Source: Micromonospora sp. R77 (GTDB taxonomy: Bacteria > Actinomycetota > Actinomycetes > Mycobacteriales > Micromonosporaceae). Taken from it: a DNA stretch of 64,000 nt. Under the pieces are notes generated by a model, which was not told where the DNA came from, made no database searches, and was given only the letters and a program-made list of their open reading frames with translations. The stretch is taken from the NCBI RefSeq assembly GCF_022747945.1, contig NZ_JALDST010000001.1, forward strand, positions 3,906,001 to 3,970,000, given 5' to 3'. The position numbers were made by a program, and so were the translations under genes. Shown here piece after piece: positions 1-8,287 of this stretch (position 1 is the stretch's first letter; each line of letters opens with the position of its first letter).

Positions 1-807
1 GCGCTGCCCGAGCAGCCACTGCGCCGGGCTCAGGCCGGTCTCGGCGCGGAAGTGCCGGGTGAAGGTGCGGACGCTCATCCGGGCGTGGGCGGCGAGGTCG
101 CGCAGCGCGATCGGCTCGTGCAGCCGCTGCCGCGCCCACTCCCGGGTGGCGGCGGTGCCGGTCTCCGCGGCCCGGGGCACGGGGCGTTCGATGTACTGGG
201 CCTGCCCGCCGTCCCGCCACGGTGGCACCACGCAGCGGCGGGCCGCCCGGTTGGCGACCTCGCTGCCGTGGTCGGTGCGGACGACGTGCAGGCAGAGGTC
301 GATGCCGGCGGCCACGCCGGCCGAGGTGAGCACGCCGTCGTCGACGAAGAGCACGTCGGGGTCCAGGTCGACGTCCGGGTGCAGGCGACGGAACAGCTTG
401 GCGTACGCCCAGTGGGTGGTGGCGCGGCGGCCGGTGAGCAGCCCGGCGGCGGCCAGCACGAAGGCGCCGGTGCAGATCGACATGATCCGGGTGCCCCGCT
501 CGTGGGCCGCCCGCAGCGTCGCCGTGACGGCCGGGTCGACGGTGCCGTCGAAGCCGGGTGAGCCGGCGTGCACCCCCGGCACGATCACCGTGTCGGCGGT
601 CCCGACGAGTTCCAGGCCGTGGTCGGGGAGCACCCGGTAGCCGCCGGTGCTGCGGATCGGCCGGCCGCCCACGGTGCAGGTGGCGACGGTGTAGAGGGGC
701 TGGAGGTCGGCGGTGCGGGCGGCGCCGAAGACCTGGCTGGGGGTGCCGAGGTCCAGGCCGACCACCTGGTCGACGGCGAGCACCGCGATCCGGTGCGGGA
801 CGGTCAT
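1..807 (-). CDS. GlxA-family AraC transcriptional regulator (partial, C-terminus cut by window edge)
   Basis: The reverse strand encodes a DJ-1/PfpI-like (GATase1-type) sensor domain followed by an AraC helix-turn-helix domain. Visible motifs are the sensor core IMSICTGAFVLAAAGLLTGR with its nucleophile-elbow cysteine, then the HTH stretch RDLAAHARMSVRTFTRHFR. This order defines the GlxA-like AraC regulators, whose sensor domain is usually not enzymatic. The ATG start lies at 807. The MFS transporter begins only about 70 bases away on the other strand (20 bases if its earlier ATG is used), so the two probably share a control region and the regulator may control the transporter. The last part of the HTH runs off the window at base 1. 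Confidence 0.88.
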   Translation of the reverse strand, partial: MTVPHRIAVLAVDQVVGLDLGTPSQVFGAARTADLQPLYTVATCTVGGRPIRSTGGYRVLPDHGLELVGTADTVIVPGVHAGSPGFDGTVDPAVTATLRAAHERGTRIMSICTGAFVLAAAGLLTGRRATTHWAYAKLFRRLHPDVDLDPDVLFVDDGVLTSAGVAAGIDLCLHVVRTDHGSEVANRAARRCVVPPWRDGGQAQYIERPVPRAAETGTAATREWARQRLHEPIALRDLAAHARMSVRTFTRHFRAETGLSPAQWLLGQR

Positions 808-877
808 GGCCCGATTATTGCGCATGATGGCTTTCCGGCCACTCGTCGGTCCGGCCCGGCGGCCCGAGACTCGGACC

Positions 878-2185
878 GTGACCCGAAACCGTCGCCTCCA
901 CCCGGCCTGGACCGTCGCCGCTGTCGCCTTCGTCGCGCTGGTCGGCGCGGCCGGCTTCCGTGCCACGCCGGGCGTCCTGCTGCACCCGCTGCACGCCGAG
1001 TTCCGCTGGCCGCTGGCCACCATCTCCGCCGCCGTCTCGGTCAACCTCCTGCTGTACGGGTTGACCGCCCCCTTCGCCGCCGCGCTGATGGACCGCTTCG
1101 GCATCCGCCGGGTGGTGGCCGCCGCGCTGGTGCTGGTCTCCCTCGGCAGCGGCCTGACCGTGTTCATGACCGCGAGCTGGCAGCTGATCCTCTGCTGGGG
1201 CGTCCTGGTGGGGCTGGGCACCGGCTCGATGGCGCTGGCCTTCGTGGCGACCGTCACCGGCCGCTGGTTCGTGGCCCGGCGCGGCCTGGTGACCGGGGTG
1301 CTGACCGCGGGCGGGGCGGCGGGCCAGCTGGTCTTCCTGCCCCTGCTGGCGGTGCTGGTCCGCGACCACGGCTGGCGGGTGGCGGCGCTCGCCGTGGCCG
1401 GGGCCGCGCTGGCGGTCGTACCCCTGGTGGGGTGGCTGCTGCGCGAGCACCCGGCGGACCTGGGGTTGCCCGCCTACGGCGCGACCGAGGTGACGCCGGC
1501 GCCGCCGCCGGCCGGCGGGGCGGCGGGCCGGGCGCTCGGCGCGCTGGCCGTCGCCGCCCGGACCCGGCCGTTCTGGCTGCTGGCCGGCGGCTTCGCGATC
1601 TGCGGCGCGACCACCAACGGCCTGGTCGGCACCCACTTCGTGCCGGCCGCGCACGACCACGGCATGCCGGAGACCACCGCGGCCGGGCTGCTCGCCCTGG
1701 TCGGGCTCTTCGACATCGCCGGCAGCGTCCTGTCCGGCTGGCTCACCGACCGGGTGGACAGCCGGCTGCTGCTCGGCGGCTACTACACGCTGCGTGGTGC
1801 GTCGCTGCTGGTGCTGCCCGGCCTCTTCGCCGGCACCGCCCGGCCGAGCATGCTGGTCTTCATGGTCTTCTACGGCCTGGACTGGGTGGCCACCGTGCCG
1901 CCGACGGTGGCGCTGTGCCGGGAGTACTTCGGGGCGTCAGGGGCGGTGGTCTTCGGCTGGGTCTTCGCCGCCCACCAGTTCGGCGCGGCGATCGCCGCCA
2001 CCGGTGCCGGGCTGGTCCGCGACCGGCTCGGCGACTACGCCCTGGCCTGGTACGCGGCGGGTGCCCTGTCGATCGGCGCGGCCGGGCTCTCGCTGCTGCT
2101 GCTCCGCCGCCGGGGCGGCGTCGCGCCGACGCCGGTCGCGCTGCCGGTCACCGTCGGCCGGCGGGCGTGGAGCTACCGGGGCTGA
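878..2185 (+). CDS. MFS transporter
   Basis: About 435 residues with roughly 12 hydrophobic segments in two halves. The first loop carries DRFGIRR, the motif A region of the major facilitator superfamily, and a second DRVDSR motif follows after the central loop, as expected for the second half. The protein is an inner-membrane transporter of unknown substrate, probably for efflux or small organic acids. I prefer the GTG at 878, which gives a short cytoplasmic N-terminus before helix 1; the in-frame ATG at 827 would add 17 residues and nearly abut the divergent AraC start. Neither start has a clear ribosome-binding site. The divergent GlxA-type gene is its likely regulator. Confidence 0.85.
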   Translation: MTRNRRLHPAWTVAAVAFVALVGAAGFRATPGVLLHPLHAEFRWPLATISAAVSVNLLLYGLTAPFAAALMDRFGIRRVVAAALVLVSLGSGLTVFMTASWQLILCWGVLVGLGTGSMALAFVATVTGRWFVARRGLVTGVLTAGGAAGQLVFLPLLAVLVRDHGWRVAALAVAGAALAVVPLVGWLLREHPADLGLPAYGATEVTPAPPPAGGAAGRALGALAVAARTRPFWLLAGGFAICGATTNGLVGTHFVPAAHDHGMPETTAAGLLALVGLFDIAGSVLSGWLTDRVDSRLLLGGYYTLRGASLLVLPGLFAGTARPSMLVFMVFYGLDWVATVPPTVALCREYFGASGAVVFGWVFAAHQFGAAIAATGAGLVRDRLGDYALAWYAAGALSIGAAGLSLLLLRRRGGVAPTPVALPVTVGRRAWSYRG

Positions 2186-2219
2186 ACGGGCCGGCGCCGA
2201 GTCGGCCGGGGCGCACCGG

Positions 2220-2945
2220 TCAGCCGAGCGCCCACTGCTGCTCGGGCGCGCCCGAGCAGGGCGCCTGTTCGAGCACGGAACCGGGCTCGGTGCCGGCCTC
2301 GTGGACCTGGGCGCACTTGCCGCTGTGCCCGGCGACCAGCAGCACCGGCCCGGCCCCGGTCGGGGTGAGCCGCCACTGCTGGTTGGGCTGGCCGTTGCAG
2401 GACCACTGCTGCACGGCCACCCCGTCGTCGGCGCGCTGCCCGTCGACGTCCAGGCACTTGCCGCTGGCCGCGTTGGTCAACGTCCACACGTCGGGGGCGA
2501 CCGGGTTCGCCACCCACTGCTGCTCCGGCCCGCCGGTGCAGGGGGCGAGGGCCGCGTCGGCACCCTCCGGGTCGTCGGCGGTCACCCCGACGCAGAGCCC
2601 GGAGGCGGCGGCCCGGAACACCTTCGGGCCGGCCACCGGGGCCGCCGCGGTGGTCGCGGCGGGGGTCGGTGACGGCTCGGCGGGGGTGGTCGGTGCCGCC
2701 TCGGTGGTCGCGGGCGTGGCCGGCTCGCTGCTCACCGGGGTGGGCGCGGCCGCCGCCGGCAGCACCGGTTGGTCGCCGCCGCCACCCAGCACCCCGGTGG
2801 CGAAGAAGAGCCCCAGCAGTACGCCGGCCACGGCGACGCCCAGCGCGATCCGCAGCAGCGGGTCACCCGCCCGCCCGGGGCGGGCCGCCGGGCGGGCGCC
2901 GTACACGGTGCCGGGCGGGTCGGTGCGCGGCTCGGGATCGGGCAT
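2220..2945 (-). CDS. Membrane-anchored ricin B-type lectin domain protein
   Basis: A protein of about 241 residues: short cytoplasmic tail, one transmembrane helix (around residues 30-52), a Pro/Thr/Ala-rich linker and an extracellular beta-trefoil. Three QQW repeats (GGPEQQW, GQPNQQW, GAPEQQW) identify the ricin-type carbohydrate-binding fold, one per trefoil lobe. The likely role is binding polysaccharide at the cell surface; no catalytic domain is present. I chose the ATG at 2945 because a GAGG sequence sits 8-9 bases upstream; an in-frame GTG at 2963 is the alternative. It converges with the MFS gene. Confidence 0.85.
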   Translation of the reverse strand: MPDPEPRTDPPGTVYGARPAARPGRAGDPLLRIALGVAVAGVLLGLFFATGVLGGGGDQPVLPAAAAPTPVSSEPATPATTEAAPTTPAEPSPTPAATTAAAPVAGPKVFRAAASGLCVGVTADDPEGADAALAPCTGGPEQQWVANPVAPDVWTLTNAASGKCLDVDGQRADDGVAVQQWSCNGQPNQQWRLTPTGAGPVLLVAGHSGKCAQVHEAGTEPGSVLEQAPCSGAPEQQWALG

Positions 2946-3003
2946 GGTGGCATCCTCACCCACCGCGACGGTCGATCGCCAGTCGCCCCGCGCCGGGGGT
3001 GGC

Positions 3004-3288
3004 TCAGTCGACGACCCGGACGTCCTTCCAGAACGCCACCCGGTCGCGTACCTGCTCCGCCTCGGGCTTCGGGTCCGGGTAGTACCAGACGGCGTCCTCG
3101 CTGGTCTTCCCGTCGTGGGTCAGGGAGTGGTACGACGCGGTGCCCTTCCAGGGGCAGACGGTGTGCGTCGCGGAGTCGGTGATCAGGTCGGCGCGCAGGG
3201 CCGAGCGGGGGAAGTAGTGGTTCCCCTCCACCAGCACGGTGTCGTCGCTCTCGGCGATGACCAGGTCGTTCCAGACGGCTTTCGGCAT
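3004..3288 (-). CDS. DUF427 domain protein
   Basis: 94 residues covering a complete DUF427 domain. Typical landmarks are the start PKAVWNDLVIAES, the central TVCPWKGTASYH and the late AVWYYPDPKPEAE. The family is widespread in actinobacteria as small cytosolic beta-rich proteins of unknown biochemical function. It stands alone between the lectin gene and the divergent tmsA operon. Confidence 0.9.
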   Translation of the reverse strand: MPKAVWNDLVIAESDDTVLVEGNHYFPRSALRADLITDSATHTVCPWKGTASYHSLTHDGKTSEDAVWYYPDPKPEAEQVRDRVAFWKDVRVVD

Positions 3289-3418
3289 GCCTCCACGCTA
3301 TGCCGCGCACGCCCGGCCCCGCCACACCCCGATCCACCGCCGCTGACCCGGCGACACGTCACGGAACGGCCAGCGTGGAGGGCCTGCCGATCGGCTGGTG
3401 TCGGCGTAAGGTCAGCTC

Positions 3419-4801
3419 ATGCGTGCTGTCCGTGATCATGAGCGGGCGGTGGACACACTGCGTCGCTCGTACGCCGCGGTGCCCGCCGGGGAGCCCGTGC
3501 GGTTGGCCAAACGCACCTCGAACCTGTTCCGCCCGAGATCGGCGCCGAGCGCCCCCGGGTTGGACGTCAGTGGCCTCACCGGGGTGCTCGACGTCGACCC
3601 GGCCGCCCGCACGGCGGACGTGCAGGGCATGTGCACCTATGAGGACCTGGTCGACGCGACCCTCCGGCACGGGCTGATGCCGCTGGTGGTGCCGCAGTTG
3701 CGCACCATCACGCTGGGCGGCGCGGTGACCGGGCTGGGCATCGAGTCGACGTCGTTCCGCAACGGCCTGCCGCACGAGTCGGTGCGCGAGATGGACATCC
3801 TCACCGGGGCGGGTGAACTGCTCACCGTCCGGCCGGAGGGCGAGCACGCCGACCTGTTCCGGGCCTTTCCCAACTCGCTGGGCAGCCTCGGCTACGCCAC
3901 CCGGCTGCGCATCGAGCTCCAGCCGGTGCGCCGCCACGTGGCGCTGCGCAACATCCGCTTCACCCGGTTGGAGGAGTTGGTCGACGCGATCCGCGACGTG
4001 GTCGCCAAGGGGGAGTGGGCGGGCGAGCCGGTCGACGCGATGGACGGGGTGGTGTTCAGCCCCGGCGAGGCCTACCTCGTGCTCGGCGGTTTCAGCGACG
4101 AGGCGGAGCGGCCGAGCGACTACACCGGCCAGGACATCTACTACCGCTCGCTGCGCCGGCGCACCCGGGACGTGCTGACCACGTACGACTATCTGTGGCG
4201 CTGGGACACCGACTGGTTCTGGTGCTCGGCGGCGTTCGGGGTGCAGCACCCGGTGGTCCGCCGGCTCTGGCCGGCGCGCTGCCGGCGCAGCGACTTCTAT
4301 CACCGGCTGGTCCGGCTGGAGCACCGGCACCAGGTGGCCGCCCGGATCGACCGGATGCGCGGCCGGCCCGCCCGGGAGCGGGTGGTGCAGGACGTGGAGA
4401 TCCCGCTCGACGGCACCGCCGACTTCCTGCGCTGGTTCGACAAGCACGTCGGGATGACCCCGGTCTGGCTCTGCCCGTTGCGGCTGCGCGAGCCGGCCGG
4501 TCCGGGATCCGCCCGGGCCTGGCCGCTATATCCGCTGCAACCAGGCGAAACGTATGTGAACATCGGCTTCTGGGGAAGCGTGCCGATCGCTGAGGGCGCC
4601 GCCGACGGCGACGTCAACCGGACCATCGAGCGCGCGGTGTCGGAGGCGGGCGGACACAAGTCGCTCTATTCCGACGCGTACTACGACCGTGCGGCGTTCG
4701 ACCGGCTCTACGGCGGCGAGACGTGGCGCGCGGTGAAGGACCGTTACGACCCGGACCACCGGCTCACCGGACTCTATGAAAAGGCGGTAGCGCGGCAATG
4801 A
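3419..4801 (+). CDS. tmsA: FAD-dependent oxidoreductase of 10-methyl fatty acid synthesis (TmsA/BfaA type)
   Basis: 460 residues with an N-terminal PCMH-type FAD-binding domain (region TITLGGAVTGLGIESTSFR) and a C-terminal domain like those of DHCR24-type reductases. Immediate pairing with a cyclopropane-synthase-like methyltransferase matches the tmsAB (bfaAB) genes of actinobacteria, where the flavoprotein reduces the 10-methylene group made by TmsB to give 10-methyl (tuberculostearic-type) fatty acyl chains in phospholipids. The ATG at 3419 has AAGG about 7 bases upstream. The stop codon overlaps the next start as ATGA. The assignment rests on gene order plus family resemblance. Confidence 0.82.
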   Translation: MRAVRDHERAVDTLRRSYAAVPAGEPVRLAKRTSNLFRPRSAPSAPGLDVSGLTGVLDVDPAARTADVQGMCTYEDLVDATLRHGLMPLVVPQLRTITLGGAVTGLGIESTSFRNGLPHESVREMDILTGAGELLTVRPEGEHADLFRAFPNSLGSLGYATRLRIELQPVRRHVALRNIRFTRLEELVDAIRDVVAKGEWAGEPVDAMDGVVFSPGEAYLVLGGFSDEAERPSDYTGQDIYYRSLRRRTRDVLTTYDYLWRWDTDWFWCSAAFGVQHPVVRRLWPARCRRSDFYHRLVRLEHRHQVAARIDRMRGRPARERVVQDVEIPLDGTADFLRWFDKHVGMTPVWLCPLRLREPAGPGSARAWPLYPLQPGETYVNIGFWGSVPIAEGAADGDVNRTIERAVSEAGGHKSLYSDAYYDRAAFDRLYGGETWRAVKDRYDPDHRLTGLYEKAVARQ

Positions 4802-6141
4802 GCCTGATCGACCGTGAACAGGGGGCGGCGGACGCCCCGTCCGGCCCGCCGGCGGGAGGCCGGCGTACGGGACCGACCGTGGCGGACGTGGTCCGCGCGG
4901 TGACCACCGGCGCGTTGCCGGTCCGGGTGACGGGATACGACGGCAGCGCCGTCGGCCCGGCCGACGCCGGGATCACCCTGTCGATCCGCTCCGAGCGGGG
5001 CCTGTCCTATCTGCTCACCGCCCCCGGCGACCTCGGCATGGCCCGCGCGTACGTCAGCGGTGACCTCGGCCTGGACGGCGTGCACCCGGGTGACCCGTAC
5101 GAGGCGTTGCGGGTGCTCAAGGACGAGATGCCGCTGCGGATGCCGCCGGTGGCCGAGGCGCTGGCCCTGGTGAAAGGGCTCGGCTGGGAGCGGCTGATGC
5201 CGCCGCCGCCCCCGCCGCAGGAGGCGCTGCCGCGCTGGAAGCGGGTGATGAACGGGCTGCGCCACTCGCGTACCCGGGACAGCACGGCGATCTCGCACCA
5301 CTACGACGTCTCGAACGCCTTCTACGAGAAGGTGCTCGGCCCGTCCATGACGTACACCTGCGCGGTCTTCCACTCGCCGGAGGACACCCTGGAGCAGGCG
5401 CAGCGCGCCAAGTACGACCTGGTGGCGAACAAGTTGGCGCTGAAGCCGGGGATGCGGCTGCTCGACGTGGGCTGCGGCTGGGGCGGCATGGTCCGGCACG
5501 CCGCCCGGGAGTACGGCGTGAAGGCGCTGGGGGTGACCCTGTCGAAGGCGCAGGCGCAGTGGGCGCAGGCGGCCATCGAGCGGGAGGGCCTGGCCGAGCT
5601 GGCCGAGGTGCGTCACCTGGACTACCGGGACGCGCCCCGCGAGCGGTTCGACGCGATCTCCTCGATCGGGTTGACCGAGCACATCGGGGTGCGCAACTAT
5701 CCGGCCTACTTCGGGGCGTTGCGGGAGCGGTTGAAGCCGGGCGGCCGGCTGCTCAACCACTGCATCACCCGGGCCGACAACCGGGCCCCGCACCGCTCCG
5801 GCGCGTTCATCGACCGGTACGTCTTCCCGGACGGCGAGCTGGCCGGGCCGGGTCGGCTGATCAGCGAGGTGCACGACGCCGGCCTGGAGGTGCACCACGA
5901 GGAGAACCTGCGGCAGCACTACGCGCTGACCCTGGCGGGCTGGTGCCGCAACCTGGTCGAGCACTGGGACTTCTGCGTGGGCGAGGTGGGCCCCGGGACC
6001 GCCCGGGTGTGGGGCCTCTACATGGCGGGTTCGCGGATGGCGTTCGAACGCAACGGCATCCAGCTGCACCAGGTGCTCGCCACCCGGAACGGCCCGGACG
6101 GGGTGAACGGCTATCCGCTGCGTCCCGACTGGACGCCCTGA
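4798..6141 (+). CDS. tmsB: Cyclopropane-fatty-acyl-phospholipid synthase-like methyltransferase (TmsB/BfaB type)
   Basis: 447 residues. The SAM-binding motif LLDVGCGWGGM lies around residues 221-231, preceded by the family signature HHYDVSNAFYEKVLG and followed by SSIGLTEHIG. These are hallmarks of the cyclopropane synthase / mycolic methyltransferase family, which attacks the double bond of an unsaturated acyl chain with SAM. With the upstream flavoprotein it is expected to place a methylene at C10 of oleoyl-phospholipid. Translationally coupled to tmsA by a 4-base overlap. A strong terminator follows 18 bases after the stop. Confidence 0.87.
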   Translation: MSLIDREQGAADAPSGPPAGGRRTGPTVADVVRAVTTGALPVRVTGYDGSAVGPADAGITLSIRSERGLSYLLTAPGDLGMARAYVSGDLGLDGVHPGDPYEALRVLKDEMPLRMPPVAEALALVKGLGWERLMPPPPPPQEALPRWKRVMNGLRHSRTRDSTAISHHYDVSNAFYEKVLGPSMTYTCAVFHSPEDTLEQAQRAKYDLVANKLALKPGMRLLDVGCGWGGMVRHAAREYGVKALGVTLSKAQAQWAQAAIEREGLAELAEVRHLDYRDAPRERFDAISSIGLTEHIGVRNYPAYFGALRERLKPGGRLLNHCITRADNRAPHRSGAFIDRYVFPDGELAGPGRLISEVHDAGLEVHHEENLRQHYALTLAGWCRNLVEHWDFCVGEVGPGTARVWGLYMAGSRMAFERNGIQLHQVLATRNGPDGVNGYPLRPDWTP

Positions 6142-6159
6142 CCCGCACGGCAAGCCGCA

Positions 6160-6190
6160 CGAAAGGCCGCGCGACCGGCGCGGCCTTTCG
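6160..6190 (+). terminator. Intrinsic terminator hairpin after tmsB
   Basis: A perfect 13-bp inverted repeat (left arm 6160-6172, right arm 6178-6190) encloses the 5-base loop GACCG. No long U-tract follows, as is usual in high-GC actinomycetes. It ends the tmsAB operon just ahead of the next promoter. Confidence 0.85.
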
Positions 6191-6199
6191 TCGATCCCA

Positions 6200-6230
6200 T
6201 TGACAAAGAAGTTTTGTACGTACAAACTTG
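6200..6230 (+). promoter_or_regulatory. Candidate promoter and palindromic operator of the 6239 regulator
   Basis: A consensus -35 hexamer TTGACA occupies 6200-6205. A perfect 14-bp palindrome TTTGTACGTACAAA (6213-6226) lies where the -10 region should be, and the ATG is only 13 bases further on. A start site there would give a very short or nearly absent leader. The natural reading is autoregulation by the downstream HTH protein. The local AT content is striking against the surrounding GC. Confidence 0.6.
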
Positions 6231-6238
6231 TTTTTGCC

Positions 6239-6799
6239 ATGAGAGACGTCCTGTACCTGGAAGAACGTGCGCAGGCCGAGACCCTGCTCAAGCCGCAGCG
6301 GATCGAGGTGCTGCGGCAGCTCGCCGAGCCCCGCACCTGCACCGAGGTCGCCGCCCGGCTGGACCAGACGCCGCAACGCGTCTACTACCACGTCAAGCAG
6401 CTGGTCGCCGCCGGTCTGGCCGAGCAGGTGTCGGCGCGCCAGGTGCGCGGCATCAGCGAGGGCATCTACCAGGCCGTCGCCCGGTCGTACTGGCTCTCGC
6501 CCCGGCTCGTCGGCCGGCTCGGCGGGGACCGGCGGATGCGCGACGAGTTGAGCCTCGGTCACCTGCTGGACCTCATGGAGGAGGTCCAGGCGGACGTCGC
6601 CGCCCTCGACCGCACCGCCCCGGAGCTGCCGTCGATCGGCGTCTCCGGGGAGATCCGGGTGCCCGCCGAGCGGCGGCAGGAGTTCCTGCACGACCTGCAG
6701 TCGACGCTGCGGGACCTGTTCACCCGCTACGGGGGCGCCGAGGGGGACGCCTTCAAGCTCGCCGTGGCCTGCTACCCGAAAGGCGACACCGATGAGTGA
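6239..6799 (+). CDS. ArsR-like helix-turn-helix regulator
   Basis: 186 residues. The N-terminus is a winged helix: RIEVLRQLAEPRTCTEVAARLDQTPQRVYYHVKQL, here broken as RIEVLRQLAEP then TCTEVAARLDQTPQRVYYHV, giving the recognition helix around residues 40-55. The C-terminal half is helical without a recognised ligand site. No metal-binding cysteine pair is seen. The ATG at 6239 is chosen because an upstream in-frame TTG would place the start inside the promoter. The stop overlaps the following gene by 8 bases, the common pairing of an ArsR-type regulator with an SRPBCC protein. Confidence 0.8.
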   Translation: MRDVLYLEERAQAETLLKPQRIEVLRQLAEPRTCTEVAARLDQTPQRVYYHVKQLVAAGLAEQVSARQVRGISEGIYQAVARSYWLSPRLVGRLGGDRRMRDELSLGHLLDLMEEVQADVAALDRTAPELPSIGVSGEIRVPAERRQEFLHDLQSTLRDLFTRYGGAEGDAFKLAVACYPKGDTDE

Positions 6800-7643
6800 C
6801 CTGCTGACCTACCGCGCCCGGCTCGCCGCGCCGGCTGACGCCGTCCGGCGCGCCCTGACCGACCCGGGCGCGCTGCGCGTCTGGTTCGCCGAGCACGCCG
6901 AGGTCGAGCTGCCGCACCGGTACGAGTTCTGGGGGCGCTACACGCCCGAGGGTGACGCCCCGCACCAGCGCCTGCTCCACGCCGACGAGCGGATACTGCG
7001 GTTCGCCTGGCTGCTCGACGGGGTGGAGACCACCAGCGAGCTGGAGCTGACCCCGGCGGGGGAGAGCACCGAGCTGACCCTGCGGCAGAGCCACTACGTC
7101 TTCGCCGAGGCGATGGACGGCAGCAGCATCCGCGGCGTGCTGCAGACCTTCTGGGCGCTGTCGATCGCCAACCTCGCCGCCCACCTGGAGGGCCGGACGC
7201 TGCTGCCGCGTACCGACTTCACCTCGGCCGACCTGCGCGGCGAGCTGCTGATCGACGCGCCGGTGGACCGGGTGTGGACCTCGCTGACCGACTCCGAGCA
7301 GGCCAGCGCCTGGTTCGGCTACCCGATCGGCATCGAGCCCTGGGTCGGCGGCCGGTACGCCATGGGCGGCTTCGAGGCCGGCTACGCCGCCAAGGTGATC
7401 GACCTGGAGCCGGGCCGCCGGATGTCCGTCGACTGGGGACCCGTCGGGGTCAGCAGCTGGGAGCTGGACGGGTCCGACGGGAAGACCCGGCTGACCTTCG
7501 TGCAGAGCGGCTTCGACGAGGACAACCCGCCGTACGCGTCGTGGTGCGGGTCGGTGGCCGGCCTGTCCGAGCTGCGCCGCTTCCACGAGATGGCCGACTG
7601 GCAGCCGATCTGGCTCGCGGTCGAGATGCCCGCCGGGGCCTGA
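6792..7643 (+). CDS. SRPBCC (AHSA1-like) protein with two tandem domains
   Basis: 283 residues made of two START/Bet v 1-type units. Each begins with a beta strand that leads into 'Apadavrral td' (residues about 9-22: LAAPADAVRRALTDPGALRV) and again around residue 154 (IDAPVDRVWTSLTDSEQASA), followed by W-F and G-G-x-Y segments. Such proteins bind hydrophobic ligands or act as co-chaperones; the ligand here is unknown. It overlaps the upstream regulator gene by 8 bases, so both are made from one transcript. Confidence 0.82.
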   Translation: MSDLLTYRARLAAPADAVRRALTDPGALRVWFAEHAEVELPHRYEFWGRYTPEGDAPHQRLLHADERILRFAWLLDGVETTSELELTPAGESTELTLRQSHYVFAEAMDGSSIRGVLQTFWALSIANLAAHLEGRTLLPRTDFTSADLRGELLIDAPVDRVWTSLTDSEQASAWFGYPIGIEPWVGGRYAMGGFEAGYAAKVIDLEPGRRMSVDWGPVGVSSWELDGSDGKTRLTFVQSGFDEDNPPYASWCGSVAGLSELRRFHEMADWQPIWLAVEMPAGA

Positions 7644-7653
7644 CCCGACCGCC

Positions 7654-7692
7654 CGGTCCCTGCCGCCGGTGTCGTTCCGCCGGCAGGGACCG
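7654..7692. terminator. Bidirectional terminator hairpin
   Basis: Perfect 12-bp inverted repeat CGGTCCCTGCCG (7654-7665) and its complement (7681-7692), 15-base loop. It sits between the converging SRPBCC and VOC genes and can serve both. Confidence 0.75.
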
Positions 7693-7698
7693 TGCCGG

Positions 7699-8073
7699 TC
7701 AGAGGTAGGGCCGGGTGATCAACTCGATGGCGTGTCCCGCCGGGTCCTTGAAATAGACGCCCCGGCCGCCGTGCTCGTCGTTGATCTCACCGGGGCGGCG
7801 CATCTGCGGATCGGCCCAGTGCGTGACGCCACCCGCCCGCAGCCGTTCGTAGGCCCGGTCGAACAACTCGTCGTCGATCAGGAAGGCGTAGTGCTGCATC
7901 TGGATCTCCACCGGCGGCTCGGCGAACTGCAGCAGCGTGCCGTCGTCGAGCTGGATGTTGGTGAAGGGACCCCAGGACGGCGCCGCCGGAAGCTCCAGCA
8001 GCTCACGGAAGAACCGGGCCGATTCCTCGCGGTCCTTCGAGGCGATGATGGTGTGGTTTAAGCTGACTGTCAT
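7699..8073 (-). CDS. VOC family (glyoxalase/bleomycin resistance fold) protein
   Basis: 124 residues forming one vicinal-oxygen-chelate domain. It starts LNHTIIASKDREESARFFRE and ends with the usual GRGVYFKDPAGHAIELIT strand. The His in LNHT and the Glu in AIELIT are at the expected metal-ligand positions. The substrate cannot be told from sequence. It is monocistronic; 214 bases without a recognisable gene separate it from the sigma factor gene. Confidence 0.85.
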   Translation of the reverse strand: MTVSLNHTIIASKDREESARFFRELLELPAAPSWGPFTNIQLDDGTLLQFAEPPVEIQMQHYAFLIDDELFDRAYERLRAGGVTHWADPQMRRPGEINDEHGGRGVYFKDPAGHAIELITRPYL

Positions 8074-8287
8074 TCGGCTGACCTCGCTGTGCGAACGGAA
8101 CAGGGACTCGGGCAGGGGCGAGTCGCTGCGGAGGTCCGCGTGCCGTACGACGGGGACGCCGGGTCGGCGTCCGGTGGCGGATCAGCCGTCCACCGGGTCA
8201 CCGATCCGTGCGTGGCGGGAAGCCGGTCCGGTGTTCACGGCGCGAGTCTAGCCGGCACCGCGCCGGTCGGGGGTCCCGTGCGGACGG

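Noticed and set aside
568..3435. A 955-codon plus-strand frame
   Set aside because: Crosses the AraC, MFS, lectin and DUF427 genes in the wrong frame and lacks any domain.
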